53,286 nt of DNA. Source: an uncultured Hippea sp. GTDB taxonomy: Bacteria > Campylobacterota_A > Desulfurellia > JAADFJ01. The notes beneath the pieces are model-generated. The model was not told where the DNA came from and did not search any database. It was given only the letters and a program-made list of their open reading frames with translations. Of this stretch, positions 25,605 to 33,957 are shown in pieces (the stretch's first letter is position 1; every line of letters begins with the position of its first letter). Position numbers and translations under genes: made by a program. Location: positions 1 through 53,286 of the forward strand of contig CAJVZA010000004.1 of the NCBI GenBank assembly GCA_913009315.1. Direction: 5' to 3'.

Positions 25605-27121
25605 AGCATTCTTCAATGCTGCTTCTCGCAGTTTCGATACTCTTTCTGCTCTTTTTTCGATTGGGAAGCTATGGTCTGATAGAAACATCCGATGCCAGAT
25701 ATTCCGAAATTTCTCTTGAAATGGCCAACAGCGGCGATTATATAACACCAAGACTAAACGGTATCAAGCATTTTGATAAGCCTCCCCTTACGTATTGGCT
25801 GGCAGCAGCAGGCATAAAATTCTTAGGCAAAAACGAATGGGGAGTCAGAATCTTTCAAGGTATTATCGCATTTATAATTGTTCTATTCGTCTATCTGTTT
25901 GCCGGCAAATTTGTTCCGAGAGAAAATGCAGTCTATGCCGCTGTCTTTCTTGTCAGCATACCGATATTTTTCGGCAGCTCACATGTTTTGACAACGGATC
26001 TTCTAAACAGCTTTGCTACAACCGGCGCCCTCTTTTCATTTTTTCTGTGGTATAAAAAACGACAATTTATTTATCTGACACTGTTTTATGCAGCCATAGG
26101 TATCTCTTTTCTGATCAAAGGACCGATCGGACTATTTGTAACACTGCCGATTATTATTCTGTTTTTGATGACCGAACATAATCTTAAGGCAATTCTAAAA
26201 ATGAGACCATGGATGTTTGTTATCTCGCTTCTCATTGCAGCACCCTGGTATATAGCACTTATAAAGCAAAATCCGGGATTATTAAGTTATCTTATTGATA
26301 ACCAGCTTCTAAGCAGACTTCACAAAGGAGGGCTTGGCCACCCTCGTCCTATGCTTTACTATCTCTGGATGTTTCCGATAACGATGTTTCCAGCCGTAAT
26401 TCCTGCAGTTTTTCAAAAAAAACTGAATTCCTTCAAGAAATTTCTGCTGATTGCAGCTTTATGGCCGCCGATTTTTTTCTCTATTCCTGCAACAAAACTC
26501 CCGTTATATATATTGCCTTCAGCTCCATTTATTGCAATCTTGGCATCAATTAGCAGCATAAATCTTAAAAAATTCTCAAAATACGGAAGTATAATAATAG
26601 CACTCGTTTATCTTTTCGCTGCAGCTCTTTTCTATACCGGAACAATAAAACATATAGCAGAACAAAATAAGATTGCACTGCTCCTGTCCGTCTCCGCAGT
26701 TCTTATAATAATATTATACGCAATATCAAGAAATCGATTTGATAAACTAACGATATCAAGTTTTACAGTAGTTCCATTTGCAGTAACTATGCTTTTTCTA
26801 TCGCCTGTCGTATCGAACCTAAAAATCTATAAGCCGTTTATGAAGTATATAAACGCCGGAGATAAGGTTATTGAATATCGCTGTTTTGTAAGATCGATAC
26901 CGTTCTATCTAAATCATCCGGTAAAAACTGTAGGATTGCAGCAGGAGCTTCGGTTTGACAGCAAAAAGACTATAAAAAGGCTTGTAGTGTCGGAAAATAA
27001 TTTTTGGAAGTTATGGCAGAAGGAACCGCTAAAGGTAATAATAAACAGGGATGATTTGAGAAAATTCAGGCATTATACGGTTTTGGATTCCAAAAAGAAA
27101 CTTATTTTGATTAGTAACTGA
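25601..27121 (+). CDS. GT39/ArnT-like membrane glycosyltransferase
   Basis: The protein has 506 residues and 10-12 membrane helices. The N-terminal loop motif ETSDARYSEISLEM carries the Asp typical of ArnT/PMT enzymes (DEARYAEI in ArnT). HFDKPPLTYWLAA and the KGPIG loop after the sixth helix also fit. These enzymes move a sugar from polyprenyl phosphate to lipid A or to protein on the periplasmic side. The GTG start overlaps the LAB_N gene by 4 nt. The C-terminal 100 residues form a small periplasmic domain. With the two preceding genes it forms a compact lipid-A glycosylation unit; the sugar is unknown and no aminoarabinose synthesis genes are present. Confidence 0.82.
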   Translation: MKHSSMLLLAVSILFLLFFRLGSYGLIETSDARYSEISLEMANSGDYITPRLNGIKHFDKPPLTYWLAAAGIKFLGKNEWGVRIFQGIIAFIIVLFVYLFAGKFVPRENAVYAAVFLVSIPIFFGSSHVLTTDLLNSFATTGALFSFFLWYKKRQFIYLTLFYAAIGISFLIKGPIGLFVTLPIIILFLMTEHNLKAILKMRPWMFVISLLIAAPWYIALIKQNPGLLSYLIDNQLLSRLHKGGLGHPRPMLYYLWMFPITMFPAVIPAVFQKKLNSFKKFLLIAALWPPIFFSIPATKLPLYILPSAPFIAILASISSINLKKFSKYGSIIIALVYLFAAALFYTGTIKHIAEQNKIALLLSVSAVLIIILYAISRNRFDKLTISSFTVVPFAVTMLFLSPVVSNLKIYKPFMKYINAGDKVIEYRCFVRSIPFYLNHPVKTVGLQQELRFDSKKTIKRLVVSENNFWKLWQKEPLKVIINRDDLRKFRHYTVLDSKKKLILISN

Positions 27122-27400
27122 TGTTGCGCACTAAACGCAGCTGCAGTGGCAATAGCAACGTATAAGTACATCACATTAACACAGCAATTATATGTTAATT
27201 TGCCGCCTGAAGGGCAAAAAGACAAGGCATCATTTACTGCGTTGGAACCTTGCTGCCGTTGAGATAAATATTAGATATGAAAAATCTATTAGAAAGTATA
27301 ATATTTATCCATCAAATCATGCAGTTGATATATAGTTGTATTCAACTAACGATATTATATTAATTGACAATTGCCTTGCGGCTTTTATACTGAAAAGGCG

Positions 27401-30175
27401 ATGAAGAAAAAGTTGAGATCTATAACCGGCCAAAGACGTATCAGTTTCATAGCTTTAAGTGCAGTCGGAATTTTAGCTGTCATCTTCAGTTCAATTGTTG
27501 TGGTTTATGCATTACAGCTTTTTCATGCAGAAACCGCCGCATTTGCTAAGATTACAGGTACTTTAATAAATAATGTTCAACTTTCCGACACAGATAAAAC
27601 AAGGTTATACGATATACTCAAGCGTGATTTGAATAAACTGAATAGCAATCTGTTTATTGATCAGACAAAATTAAAAGCAATAAAATTAAAAATTATCAAA
27701 GCGGAAGCTTCAGGAGATAAGCAGGCAGCGCCTAATCTTTCATATGATATAGAGAAAATAGGCGAAGCCGGTCTGGAAAAATCTTATTTTACTTTGGCGA
27801 TAATTACAGCCTTACTTATCTTTCTGCTTTGTATTATCTATCTGTTTACAATCTTTTTACCGGACAGGCGCCTTCAGAATGCCATCAACAGCATAACCGC
27901 AAGTTTAGCCGAATTAGAAACAGGCAAATATCTAAATCAAAAGGAGATAGGGTTTCGGGAAACAGCTCAATTGATTAAACATACAAAAAGGGTAATCAAC
28001 AGAACTCTTGATATCAGTCGGATGCATGCTATGTTGAGCGCAGTGAATCAGGTGATGATAAAGGCGAAAACCGAATCTCAGATTTTCAGCGATATCTGCA
28101 AAATTTTTGTTGAACAGGGAAAATTCAGGCTTGCATGGATCGGTATTCTGGATGAAAAAACTCACATAACGCAAACATATTTCTGCGGGGATGAGAGTTA
28201 TGTAAATTTCGTAGTAAAATCTCTCAACAAAAATCTGTCCACCGGACCAACAAGTAAAGCTATAAAGAGGAAAAGCATCTTTATAAACAACGATACTGCC
28301 GGGAACCGCTTACTGAAACCATGGTCAAAAGAGATGTTGAGGAGAGATTATCTGTCAAGCGCCTCTTTGCCGATAATCAAGAAAGAGAAATTGATGGGTA
28401 TACTCAATATCTATACAAATAGATTGAACTTTTTCAGAAGAGAAAATTTTAATCTTCTCAACGAAATTGCTGATGATATTCACTTCGTTCTTGACAAAAT
28501 AGAGAATGAAAAATGGCAGAATATAACAATGGAAGCGTTGGAAAAAGGCTCATCATATATAGTTATTATAGATAAAAATTTGACAATAACCTACACCAAC
28601 AAGGCAGCCAATGAAATTTTTGCGGGAAATACCGAAGGTAAGCTTTCGGATGAACATTGCAATATAATCAATAACAGGCTCAAAAACAAACCGTTGACAA
28701 ATGAATTCTTTGATAACTTGCTGAAAAAGAAAAAGGCTTTTAACGATCTGCTGATATACACAAAAAAGGATGGCAGCTTGGCATATTTGGATACTAAAAT
28801 AACTCATTTTAAAATGAGAGAAAATCATGATTATTTTATCTTGCATGGTAAAGAGATTACAAAAGAGGTTAAACTGCAAAATTCCATAAATAAGATGCTT
28901 TTTTATGATTTTGAAACAAATTTGCCGAATAGACATGTTTTTTTGAAGTCAGCCGAATCGTACATAAAAACAACAGGTCTGAACAAGCAGGCTGCATTAG
29001 TAATAATCGATCCCCGCAATTTTGCCTATATCAATGACGTTCAGGGGTTTGAGAACGGCGGCAGACTTCTCAAAGCAATTGGGGTCAGATTAACCAAAAT
29101 ATTAAAAAGCAGCGATTTGGTAGCAAAAGCGTCCGGAAGCAGATTCTATGTTTTAGTTAAGGAGATAGACGTAAAATACAGTATGCCGGACATTTTAAAA
29201 AGAATTCAAAATGTGTTGGACAAGCCGTTTAACATAAATTCGAAAGAGATAAGATTATCGTTTCACATCGGTATATCCATATATCCGAATGATGCTCAAA
29301 ATGCATCGGATCTTTTATCGCGCGCAGAAACCGCATTGTTTTATAATAAAAAATCCAAGTCCGAAAAACCATACAGTTTTTTTACTGAAGATATTGAGAG
29401 GGATATAAAAAAATCCGAACAGTTGAAAGAAGCACTGTCAAATGCCCTGAAACAAAAAGAGTTTTTCCTGCATTATCAACCCTATTTTGAACCGATATCA
29501 AAAACGATTTCAGGTGCCGAAGCACTTCTGCGCTGGAAAAAAGACGGCAAGACAATTATGCCTGCGGAATTTATTCAGACTTTAGAAAAAAGCAACATGA
29601 TCGCAGATGTAGAGAAATGGATCATAGATCAGACATGCTCAGATATGAGGGAATGGCAGGAAAAAGGACTAAAACTCACACCGATCTCCATTAATATATC
29701 GCCTAAGAGCTTTACCAGGCCGGATCTGACACATAATATATTCTCTGCAGCAGAAAGATATCGGATAGATCCGGCTCTTCTAACGGTAGAAATTACAGAA
29801 AGACTATTTATGTCCGACTTAGATTATTCAAAAAAAATTCTTGCTAATTTGAAAGAAAAGGGAATCAGAATAGCCATTGATGATTTCGGAACCGGTTTTT
29901 CCTCTTTATCCTACTTAGAGCAGCTGCCAATCGATATACTGAAAATAGATATCTCTTTTGTGCAAAAGATAACAAGTGACAGGCGCTCTGCTGCTATTGT
30001 TCAGTCTATTATTGCCGTAGCTCAGGCACTTTCTTTAAGCACGGTAGCCGAAGGCGTGGAAACCGTCGAACAGTTAGATATTCTGACAAAGCTGAACTGC
30101 GATAATATACAGGGATGGCTTTTTGCAAAAGCGATGCCTAAAGATCAATTTGAACTGTTTCTGACTTCTTCATAG
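27401..30175 (+). CDS. membrane GAF-PAS-GGDEF-EAL protein, probable c-di-GMP phosphodiesterase
   Basis: The protein has about 924 residues. Two membrane helices (about 15-40 and 130-155) enclose a periplasmic helical segment. Then come a short linker, a GAF domain (about 210-365), a PAS domain (about 375-495), GGDEF (about 510-660) and EAL (about 670-924). The GGDEF active site reads SGSRF (about 577), so cyclase activity is very unlikely. The EAL domain is intact: EALLRW (about 706), INISPKSF, EITERLF, IDDFGTGFSSLSYL, DILKID, VAEGVET and QGWLF. It should hydrolyse c-di-GMP, with the GGDEF part perhaps sensing GTP. ATG 27401 follows AAAGG; a TTG at 27371 would add 10 residues. It joins the HD-GYP protein as the second phosphodiesterase of the window. 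Confidence 0.85.
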   Translation: MKKKLRSITGQRRISFIALSAVGILAVIFSSIVVVYALQLFHAETAAFAKITGTLINNVQLSDTDKTRLYDILKRDLNKLNSNLFIDQTKLKAIKLKIIKAEASGDKQAAPNLSYDIEKIGEAGLEKSYFTLAIITALLIFLLCIIYLFTIFLPDRRLQNAINSITASLAELETGKYLNQKEIGFRETAQLIKHTKRVINRTLDISRMHAMLSAVNQVMIKAKTESQIFSDICKIFVEQGKFRLAWIGILDEKTHITQTYFCGDESYVNFVVKSLNKNLSTGPTSKAIKRKSIFINNDTAGNRLLKPWSKEMLRRDYLSSASLPIIKKEKLMGILNIYTNRLNFFRRENFNLLNEIADDIHFVLDKIENEKWQNITMEALEKGSSYIVIIDKNLTITYTNKAANEIFAGNTEGKLSDEHCNIINNRLKNKPLTNEFFDNLLKKKKAFNDLLIYTKKDGSLAYLDTKITHFKMRENHDYFILHGKEITKEVKLQNSINKMLFYDFETNLPNRHVFLKSAESYIKTTGLNKQAALVIIDPRNFAYINDVQGFENGGRLLKAIGVRLTKILKSSDLVAKASGSRFYVLVKEIDVKYSMPDILKRIQNVLDKPFNINSKEIRLSFHIGISIYPNDAQNASDLLSRAETALFYNKKSKSEKPYSFFTEDIERDIKKSEQLKEALSNALKQKEFFLHYQPYFEPISKTISGAEALLRWKKDGKTIMPAEFIQTLEKSNMIADVEKWIIDQTCSDMREWQEKGLKLTPISINISPKSFTRPDLTHNIFSAAERYRIDPALLTVEITERLFMSDLDYSKKILANLKEKGIRIAIDDFGTGFSSLSYLEQLPIDILKIDISFVQKITSDRRSAAIVQSIIAVAQALSLSTVAEGVETVEQLDILTKLNCDNIQGWLFAKAMPKDQFELFLTSS

Positions 30176-30195
30176 GATGCCGTCCGAGATATAAA

Positions 30196-30225
30196 GCTGT
30201 AAATCTGTTTATTGTGCAGCGGTCT
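30196..30225. repeat. REP-like element coding the end of hpt
   Basis: GCTGTAAATCTGTTTATTGT followed by GCAGCGGTCTT matches the loop and right arm. The left arm (30176-30195) has diverged. On the minus strand this arm reads AAG ACC GCT GCA CAA TAA, the last codons of hpt. It lies between convergent genes. Confidence 0.65.
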
Positions 30226-30745
30226 TATAATTACTAATTTTGTAGATTCCGTCAAGTTCTCTGTAGCTGCCGTCTAAATCCATTCCGCAGCCGACAATAA
30301 AATCATTTCCTTTTAGACTAAAAGCTTGATAATCTATCGCCACATCATATTTGGCCGCATTTTCTCTGACAACAAGATATGCATATCTTATGCGAGCCGG
30401 ATTTCTTTTCTCTAACAATTTGTTGAGATAAAACGATGTTGCACCGGAATCAAGGATATCATCAATAACAAGACAGTCTTTGCCGTCTATATTTCCTGAA
30501 ATGTCCTTCAGGATGTTTATATCGCCGCTGCTTTTTGTACCCTGATAACTTTTTACCTGTATCGAATCAGTCTGAAAGTCCGTTTTTATAAGTCTTTTGA
30601 TTTTATCAAAAAAATAGGCGCCTCCGTTTAATACAGCTATCAGCATCGCGGGAGCAATAAATCCATCCCTGTTTATCTTATTCGCAACTTCAACGATGGT
30701 TTTTTGAACCTGAAGTTTGCTGTAGACGGGTGTCAGCTCTACCAT
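30209..30745 (-). CDS. hpt: hypoxanthine phosphoribosyltransferase
   Basis: The protein has about 178 residues of the Hpt family. It salvages hypoxanthine or guanine with PRPP. The PRPP-binding loop is CLVIDDILDSGATSFYL, the flexible loop region IQVKSYQGTKSSG, and the base-binding segment FIVGCGMDLDGSYRELDGIYKI. The frame extends to 30778, but ATG 30745 overlaps the amrS stop as ATGGTAG, a coupled arrangement, so it is preferred. The C-terminus KTAAQ and the stop are encoded by a REP-like element. The J-domain and amrS genes lie upstream in the same operon. Confidence 0.85.
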   Translation of the reverse strand: MVELTPVYSKLQVQKTIVEVANKINRDGFIAPAMLIAVLNGGAYFFDKIKRLIKTDFQTDSIQVKSYQGTKSSGDINILKDISGNIDGKDCLVIDDILDSGATSFYLNKLLEKRNPARIRYAYLVVRENAAKYDVAIDYQAFSLKGNDFIVGCGMDLDGSYRELDGIYKISNYKTAAQ

Positions 30746-31728
30746 ATTCCGGGTATGTTCTGCCTGCATTCGGGACATTTGCCGTTATTTAGATAGTTTT
30801 CTATGACTTTACGATTTCGACGAACAACCAAAATTTTACCGCACGATGGGCAAGCGGTATCCGCAGCCTCATCGTCACAAGTTGAATACAGATAGCGCAA
30901 ACCGGCGTCTTTTCCAATCATATATGCATCTCCGACGCTTGCGGCAGGCGTCGGATAGCTATTTTTATATTTATGAGCAGGGAAAAAGTGCTTCAAATGC
31001 CATGGTATATTTTTATCTATCTGCGCAATTGATTTTGCAGCAGCAGAAAGCTCTTTGATGCTGTCGTTAAAACCCGGAACAATAAGAGTTGTAATTTCGA
31101 CCCAGATATCACTTTTTATGAAACATTCCAGATTATTTCTCACAACAGCAAGATCGGCGTTTAGAATATTTTTGTATTTATCGGCGGAAAAACTTTTTAT
31201 ATCGAGGTTTACCGCATCTATCAGGCCGGTCATCTTCTTTATGAGAACATCTGTCATAAAGCCGTTTGTGCTGAACAGATTTTTTAAACCTTTATCTTTT
31301 GCTATTTCAGCAGTGTCAAGGACATATTCGATATAAACCGTCGGTTCAGAATAACCGTATGTTATTGAGCTGCAGCCGTACTCAATGGCATCATTGACAA
31401 CTTCCTCAGGCGTCATATCGATCTTATCATTCCTCTTTGTCAGTTTTCTGGATTCATAGGTACCGCAAAACGGACAGGTCAGATTGCATCCGTCCGGAGC
31501 GGCAACATAGGAAAAGCTTGACGGCAGTACATGATAAAACTGCTCTCTCTCAACCGGATCAACCGAAACCGCAGCAACCTTGCCGTAAACCATGCTTTTG
31601 ATGGCTCCATTCTCGTTTTTTCTCACCTTGCATTTTCCCGCCTGCTGATCGCTAAGTTCGCAAAAATGGCTGCACACCAAACATTTTATAGTTTCTTTCC
31701 CGCAATTTTCCAGATCCCTGTAATTCAT
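30739..31728 (-). CDS. amrS: AmmeMemoRadiSam system radical SAM enzyme
   Basis: The protein has 329 residues. It is a PflA-like radical SAM enzyme with N-terminal Cys pairs (CLVCSHFCELSDQQAGKC) and the cluster motif CNLTCPFC (CxxxCxxC), followed by GYSEPTVYIEYV and LFSTNGFMTDVL. The C-terminal region has four further Cys in a zinc-ribbon pattern (ACPSCG ... CPEC). The family usually travels with a MEMO protein and AMMECR1; MEMO is encoded at 9489 and AMMECR1 is not in the window. Substrate and product are unknown. It overlaps the J-domain gene by 4 nt and hpt by 7 nt. Confidence 0.85.
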   Translation of the reverse strand: MNYRDLENCGKETIKCLVCSHFCELSDQQAGKCKVRKNENGAIKSMVYGKVAAVSVDPVEREQFYHVLPSSFSYVAAPDGCNLTCPFCGTYESRKLTKRNDKIDMTPEEVVNDAIEYGCSSITYGYSEPTVYIEYVLDTAEIAKDKGLKNLFSTNGFMTDVLIKKMTGLIDAVNLDIKSFSADKYKNILNADLAVVRNNLECFIKSDIWVEITTLIVPGFNDSIKELSAAAKSIAQIDKNIPWHLKHFFPAHKYKNSYPTPAASVGDAYMIGKDAGLRYLYSTCDDEAADTACPSCGKILVVRRNRKVIENYLNNGKCPECRQNIPGIW

Positions 31729-31991
31729 TTTTGATCCTCGTAAAATCGTCTGTAAAGCAATTCGGGATACACATTAATTATATCCTTTTTTGCGAAGCTA
31801 TATGCGTAATGGTCTATATAATTGCAAATTACCTCATACGCCTCGTTTATCTCTTTCATCCTTTCATCGCTGCCATGTATGTCCGGATGGTGGCACTTTG
31901 ATAATGCGATATATCTTTCCCTGATATAACTGTATGTTGCTGTCTCCGGTATGTCGGGTAACTTTCTGGCGCTGCTGATTTTATCAAACAT
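31725..31991 (-). CDS. stand-alone J-domain protein
   Basis: The protein has 88 residues and is essentially only a J-domain. The HPD motif is present (LSKCHHPDIHG), between a helix I/II region and the helix III segment MKEINEAYEVICNY. It should stimulate an Hsp70 (DnaK) ATPase. There is no Gly/Phe linker or zinc finger, so it is a specialised co-chaperone. Co-transcription with amrS suggests it could help that iron-sulfur enzyme fold or load (inference). Its start region overlaps the divergent promoter of the DNA glycosylase. Confidence 0.78.
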   Translation of the reverse strand: MFDKISSARKLPDIPETATYSYIRERYIALSKCHHPDIHGSDERMKEINEAYEVICNYIDHYAYSFAKKDIINVYPELLYRRFYEDQK

Positions 31992-31993
31992 AT

Positions 31994-32022
31994 TGTCAAA
32001 CCCTGCTATTTATCTGTATAAT
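31994..32022 (+). promoter_or_regulatory. promoter giving a leaderless mRNA for the DNA glycosylase
   Basis: TTGTCA (31994-31999), 17-nt spacer, perfect TATAAT (32017-32022), then exactly 6 nt to ATG 32029. The -35 lies 3 bp from the start codon of the divergent J-domain gene, so the two starts share about 37 bp. Confidence 0.65.
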
Positions 32023-32028
32023 GTAAAT

Positions 32029-32700
32029 ATGGCGGAAAAAAGAAAAAAATCAAGACTGCTTGAGCTGTTTAAAACGCTCAACGAAAATTTCGGAAAAATG
32101 TATTGGTGGCCTGCCGACTCGCTTGATGAGATGGTTATAGGTGCCATTTTAACTCAAAATACAAGCTGGAAAAATGTTGAAAAGGCGATAAGCGTACTCA
32201 AAAAAGATAACATGGACAATTTTGAAACCATTCTTTCTTTGGATAAAAATCTGCTCGAGAGTCTCATAAGACCTGCAGGATTTTATAGACAAAAGGCAGA
32301 ACGATTGAAAACAGCTGCACGGTTCTTTTTGAAAAATCGTTTTGTCGACAGGGATATGCTGCTTTCTCTAAACGGCATAGGCAAAGAAACAGCTGATTCG
32401 ATTCTGCTCTACGGTTTCAACAAGCCTGTTTTTGTTGTTGATGCATATACAAAACGGATATTGACAAGACATAAGATCATAACAAATTCCGATTATGATT
32501 CGGTTCAGCAACTATTTCACGATAATCTTTCCAAATCGGTCAAGCTTTTTAACCAATATCATGCTTTAATAGTTAAAACTGCAAAACTTTACTGCAAAAA
32601 AAAGCCGATATGTGATAAATGTCCGCTTTTGAGCGACCTTATCGACAACAAAATTTCTCCGCTTGCCATTATGAGACCACTGCACAATAAAAAGCTGTGA
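32029..32700 (+). CDS. endonuclease III-related DNA glycosylase (MagIII-like)
   Basis: The protein has about 223 residues of the HhH-GPD superfamily. The helix-hairpin-helix is LNGIGKETADSILLYGF with the catalytic Asp in FVVDAYTKR. This combination resembles the MagIII/Nth-related group that removes alkylated or damaged bases. The iron-sulfur loop is incomplete: CKKKPICDKC gives three Cys, and the fourth expected after about five residues is absent. The last nine residues (MRPLHNKKL) and the stop come from a REP-like palindrome, so the native C-terminus may have been replaced. ATG 32029 was chosen over the upstream frame because it fits the promoter and the family start. Confidence 0.78.
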   Translation: MAEKRKKSRLLELFKTLNENFGKMYWWPADSLDEMVIGAILTQNTSWKNVEKAISVLKKDNMDNFETILSLDKNLLESLIRPAGFYRQKAERLKTAARFFLKNRFVDRDMLLSLNGIGKETADSILLYGFNKPVFVVDAYTKRILTRHKIITNSDYDSVQQLFHDNLSKSVKLFNQYHALIVKTAKLYCKKKPICDKCPLLSDLIDNKISPLAIMRPLHNKKL

Positions 32701-32729
32701 ATCTGTTTACTGTGCAGTGGTCTCATAAT
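32668..32729. repeat. REP-like palindrome (best full copy), inside the glycosylase stop region
   Basis: The arms run ATTATGAGACCACTGCACAA TAAA and TTTACTGTGCAGTGGTCTCA TAAT around a 14-nt loop containing GCTGTGAATC. Only one mismatch separates the arms. The left arm is translated as the C-terminus of the glycosylase. It sits between convergent transcription units and could terminate both. Confidence 0.85.
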
Positions 32730-32847
32730 TATCTGATCGGAACTAATAGAGATATTTCTGCAAATTCTGATCAGGTAGATATACAAACACTATAAGCCCG
32801 GCGGATATGACATCGCCTGATTGCTTTGCCTGTACTCACATACGCTT

Positions 32848-33957
32848 TTAGCCGAAATTTTTTCTGAATATTGAAACACCGGCGACAAAAAGCGATAGTG
32901 CAATAGCAAACAGGCCTACAAACTGAGGTATCAGCTCGCGGATCCCAAATCCCTTAAGTATGATCCCGTAGCTCAAATCAAGATAATACCTAAGTGGTGA
33001 GAGATAGGTCAGTTTTTCCATAATCGGCGGCATGGCAATCGGGTCGGCCCAGGAGCCTGAAAGAAAGAGCAGAGGAACAACCACAATTATAACCATAAGC
33101 ACAAGCTGAGAAACATTTTTTGCCAATGTGGATAAAAACAGTGCAATTCCTGTTGTAGCTATGGTGTAAACTGCAGTTGCCAGCATAAAAAGCAGCAGAG
33201 AGCCGCGAAACGGAATCTGCAGCATTGGTATAAGTATAATATATATGCTCACAAAGCTGAAAAGCAGAGAGATAGACACCATAGATATAATTTTTGCCGC
33301 AACAATATAGATCGGACTGACCGGAGCAACCATAAGCTGTTCTATGGTGCCTCGCTCCTTTTCTCTTACAAGAGCGGTCGAAGGAAGAAGAACCGATACG
33401 AGTGTAATCACCGATAAAAGTTCTGTTATGCCCATAAACCACGGGCTTGAATGGTTTTCGTTATAAAATGTCCTGCTTATAAGTGCTACATACTTTAGTT
33501 TTTTGCTTCTCGGCTTGATATCGAACGCAAGATGCAGGTTGTAGTTGTAGGTTATCGTTTCAATATAGCTTATTGCAACTGTTGAATAACTCGAATTTGT
33601 TCCGTCAGCTATCAGTTGAAGTTTTACCGATTTGCCGCTTTTGATATCTCCGAATTTATCCGGTATCACAAGAAAGAGCGTTGCTTTTCCATTTGTTATA
33701 TATTTTTTTCCTTCGTTTAAATTTTTTACATAAATTACAGAAAAATACGGCCTCCTCAAGTGCGCAATATAATCCCTGCTCACAACTGATTTATCATAAT
33801 CAAGAACCGCCACTTTAACATTTTTTACATCCATATTAAAGCCGGTTCCGGCAGTATATATGTCGATTGTAAACAGATAAAGCACCACAACAACAAGAAC
33901 CAGATCACGTAAAAAGTGAATATATTCTTTTCTGATAAGCTCCAACAGAATCTTCAT
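32848..33957 (-). CDS. ABC-2 type permease (YbhR-like), second of two
   Basis: The protein has 369 residues. One N-terminal membrane helix is followed by a large extracytoplasmic region (about 45-175) and five C-terminal helices. The coupling motif VREKERGTIEQLMVAPVSP is typical of ABC-2 permeases of the YbhS/YbhR type. It is expected to form the membrane channel with the preceding permease, driven by the double ATPase. Start and stop overlap the preceding permease by 4 nt. Substrates of this family are drugs or unknown small molecules. Confidence 0.85.
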   Translation of the reverse strand: MKILLELIRKEYIHFLRDLVLVVVVLYLFTIDIYTAGTGFNMDVKNVKVAVLDYDKSVVSRDYIAHLRRPYFSVIYVKNLNEGKKYITNGKATLFLVIPDKFGDIKSGKSVKLQLIADGTNSSYSTVAISYIETITYNYNLHLAFDIKPRSKKLKYVALISRTFYNENHSSPWFMGITELLSVITLVSVLLPSTALVREKERGTIEQLMVAPVSPIYIVAAKIISMVSISLLFSFVSIYIILIPMLQIPFRGSLLLFMLATAVYTIATTGIALFLSTLAKNVSQLVLMVIIVVVPLLFLSGSWADPIAMPPIMEKLTYLSPLRYYLDLSYGIILKGFGIRELIPQFVGLFAIALSLFVAGVSIFRKNFG

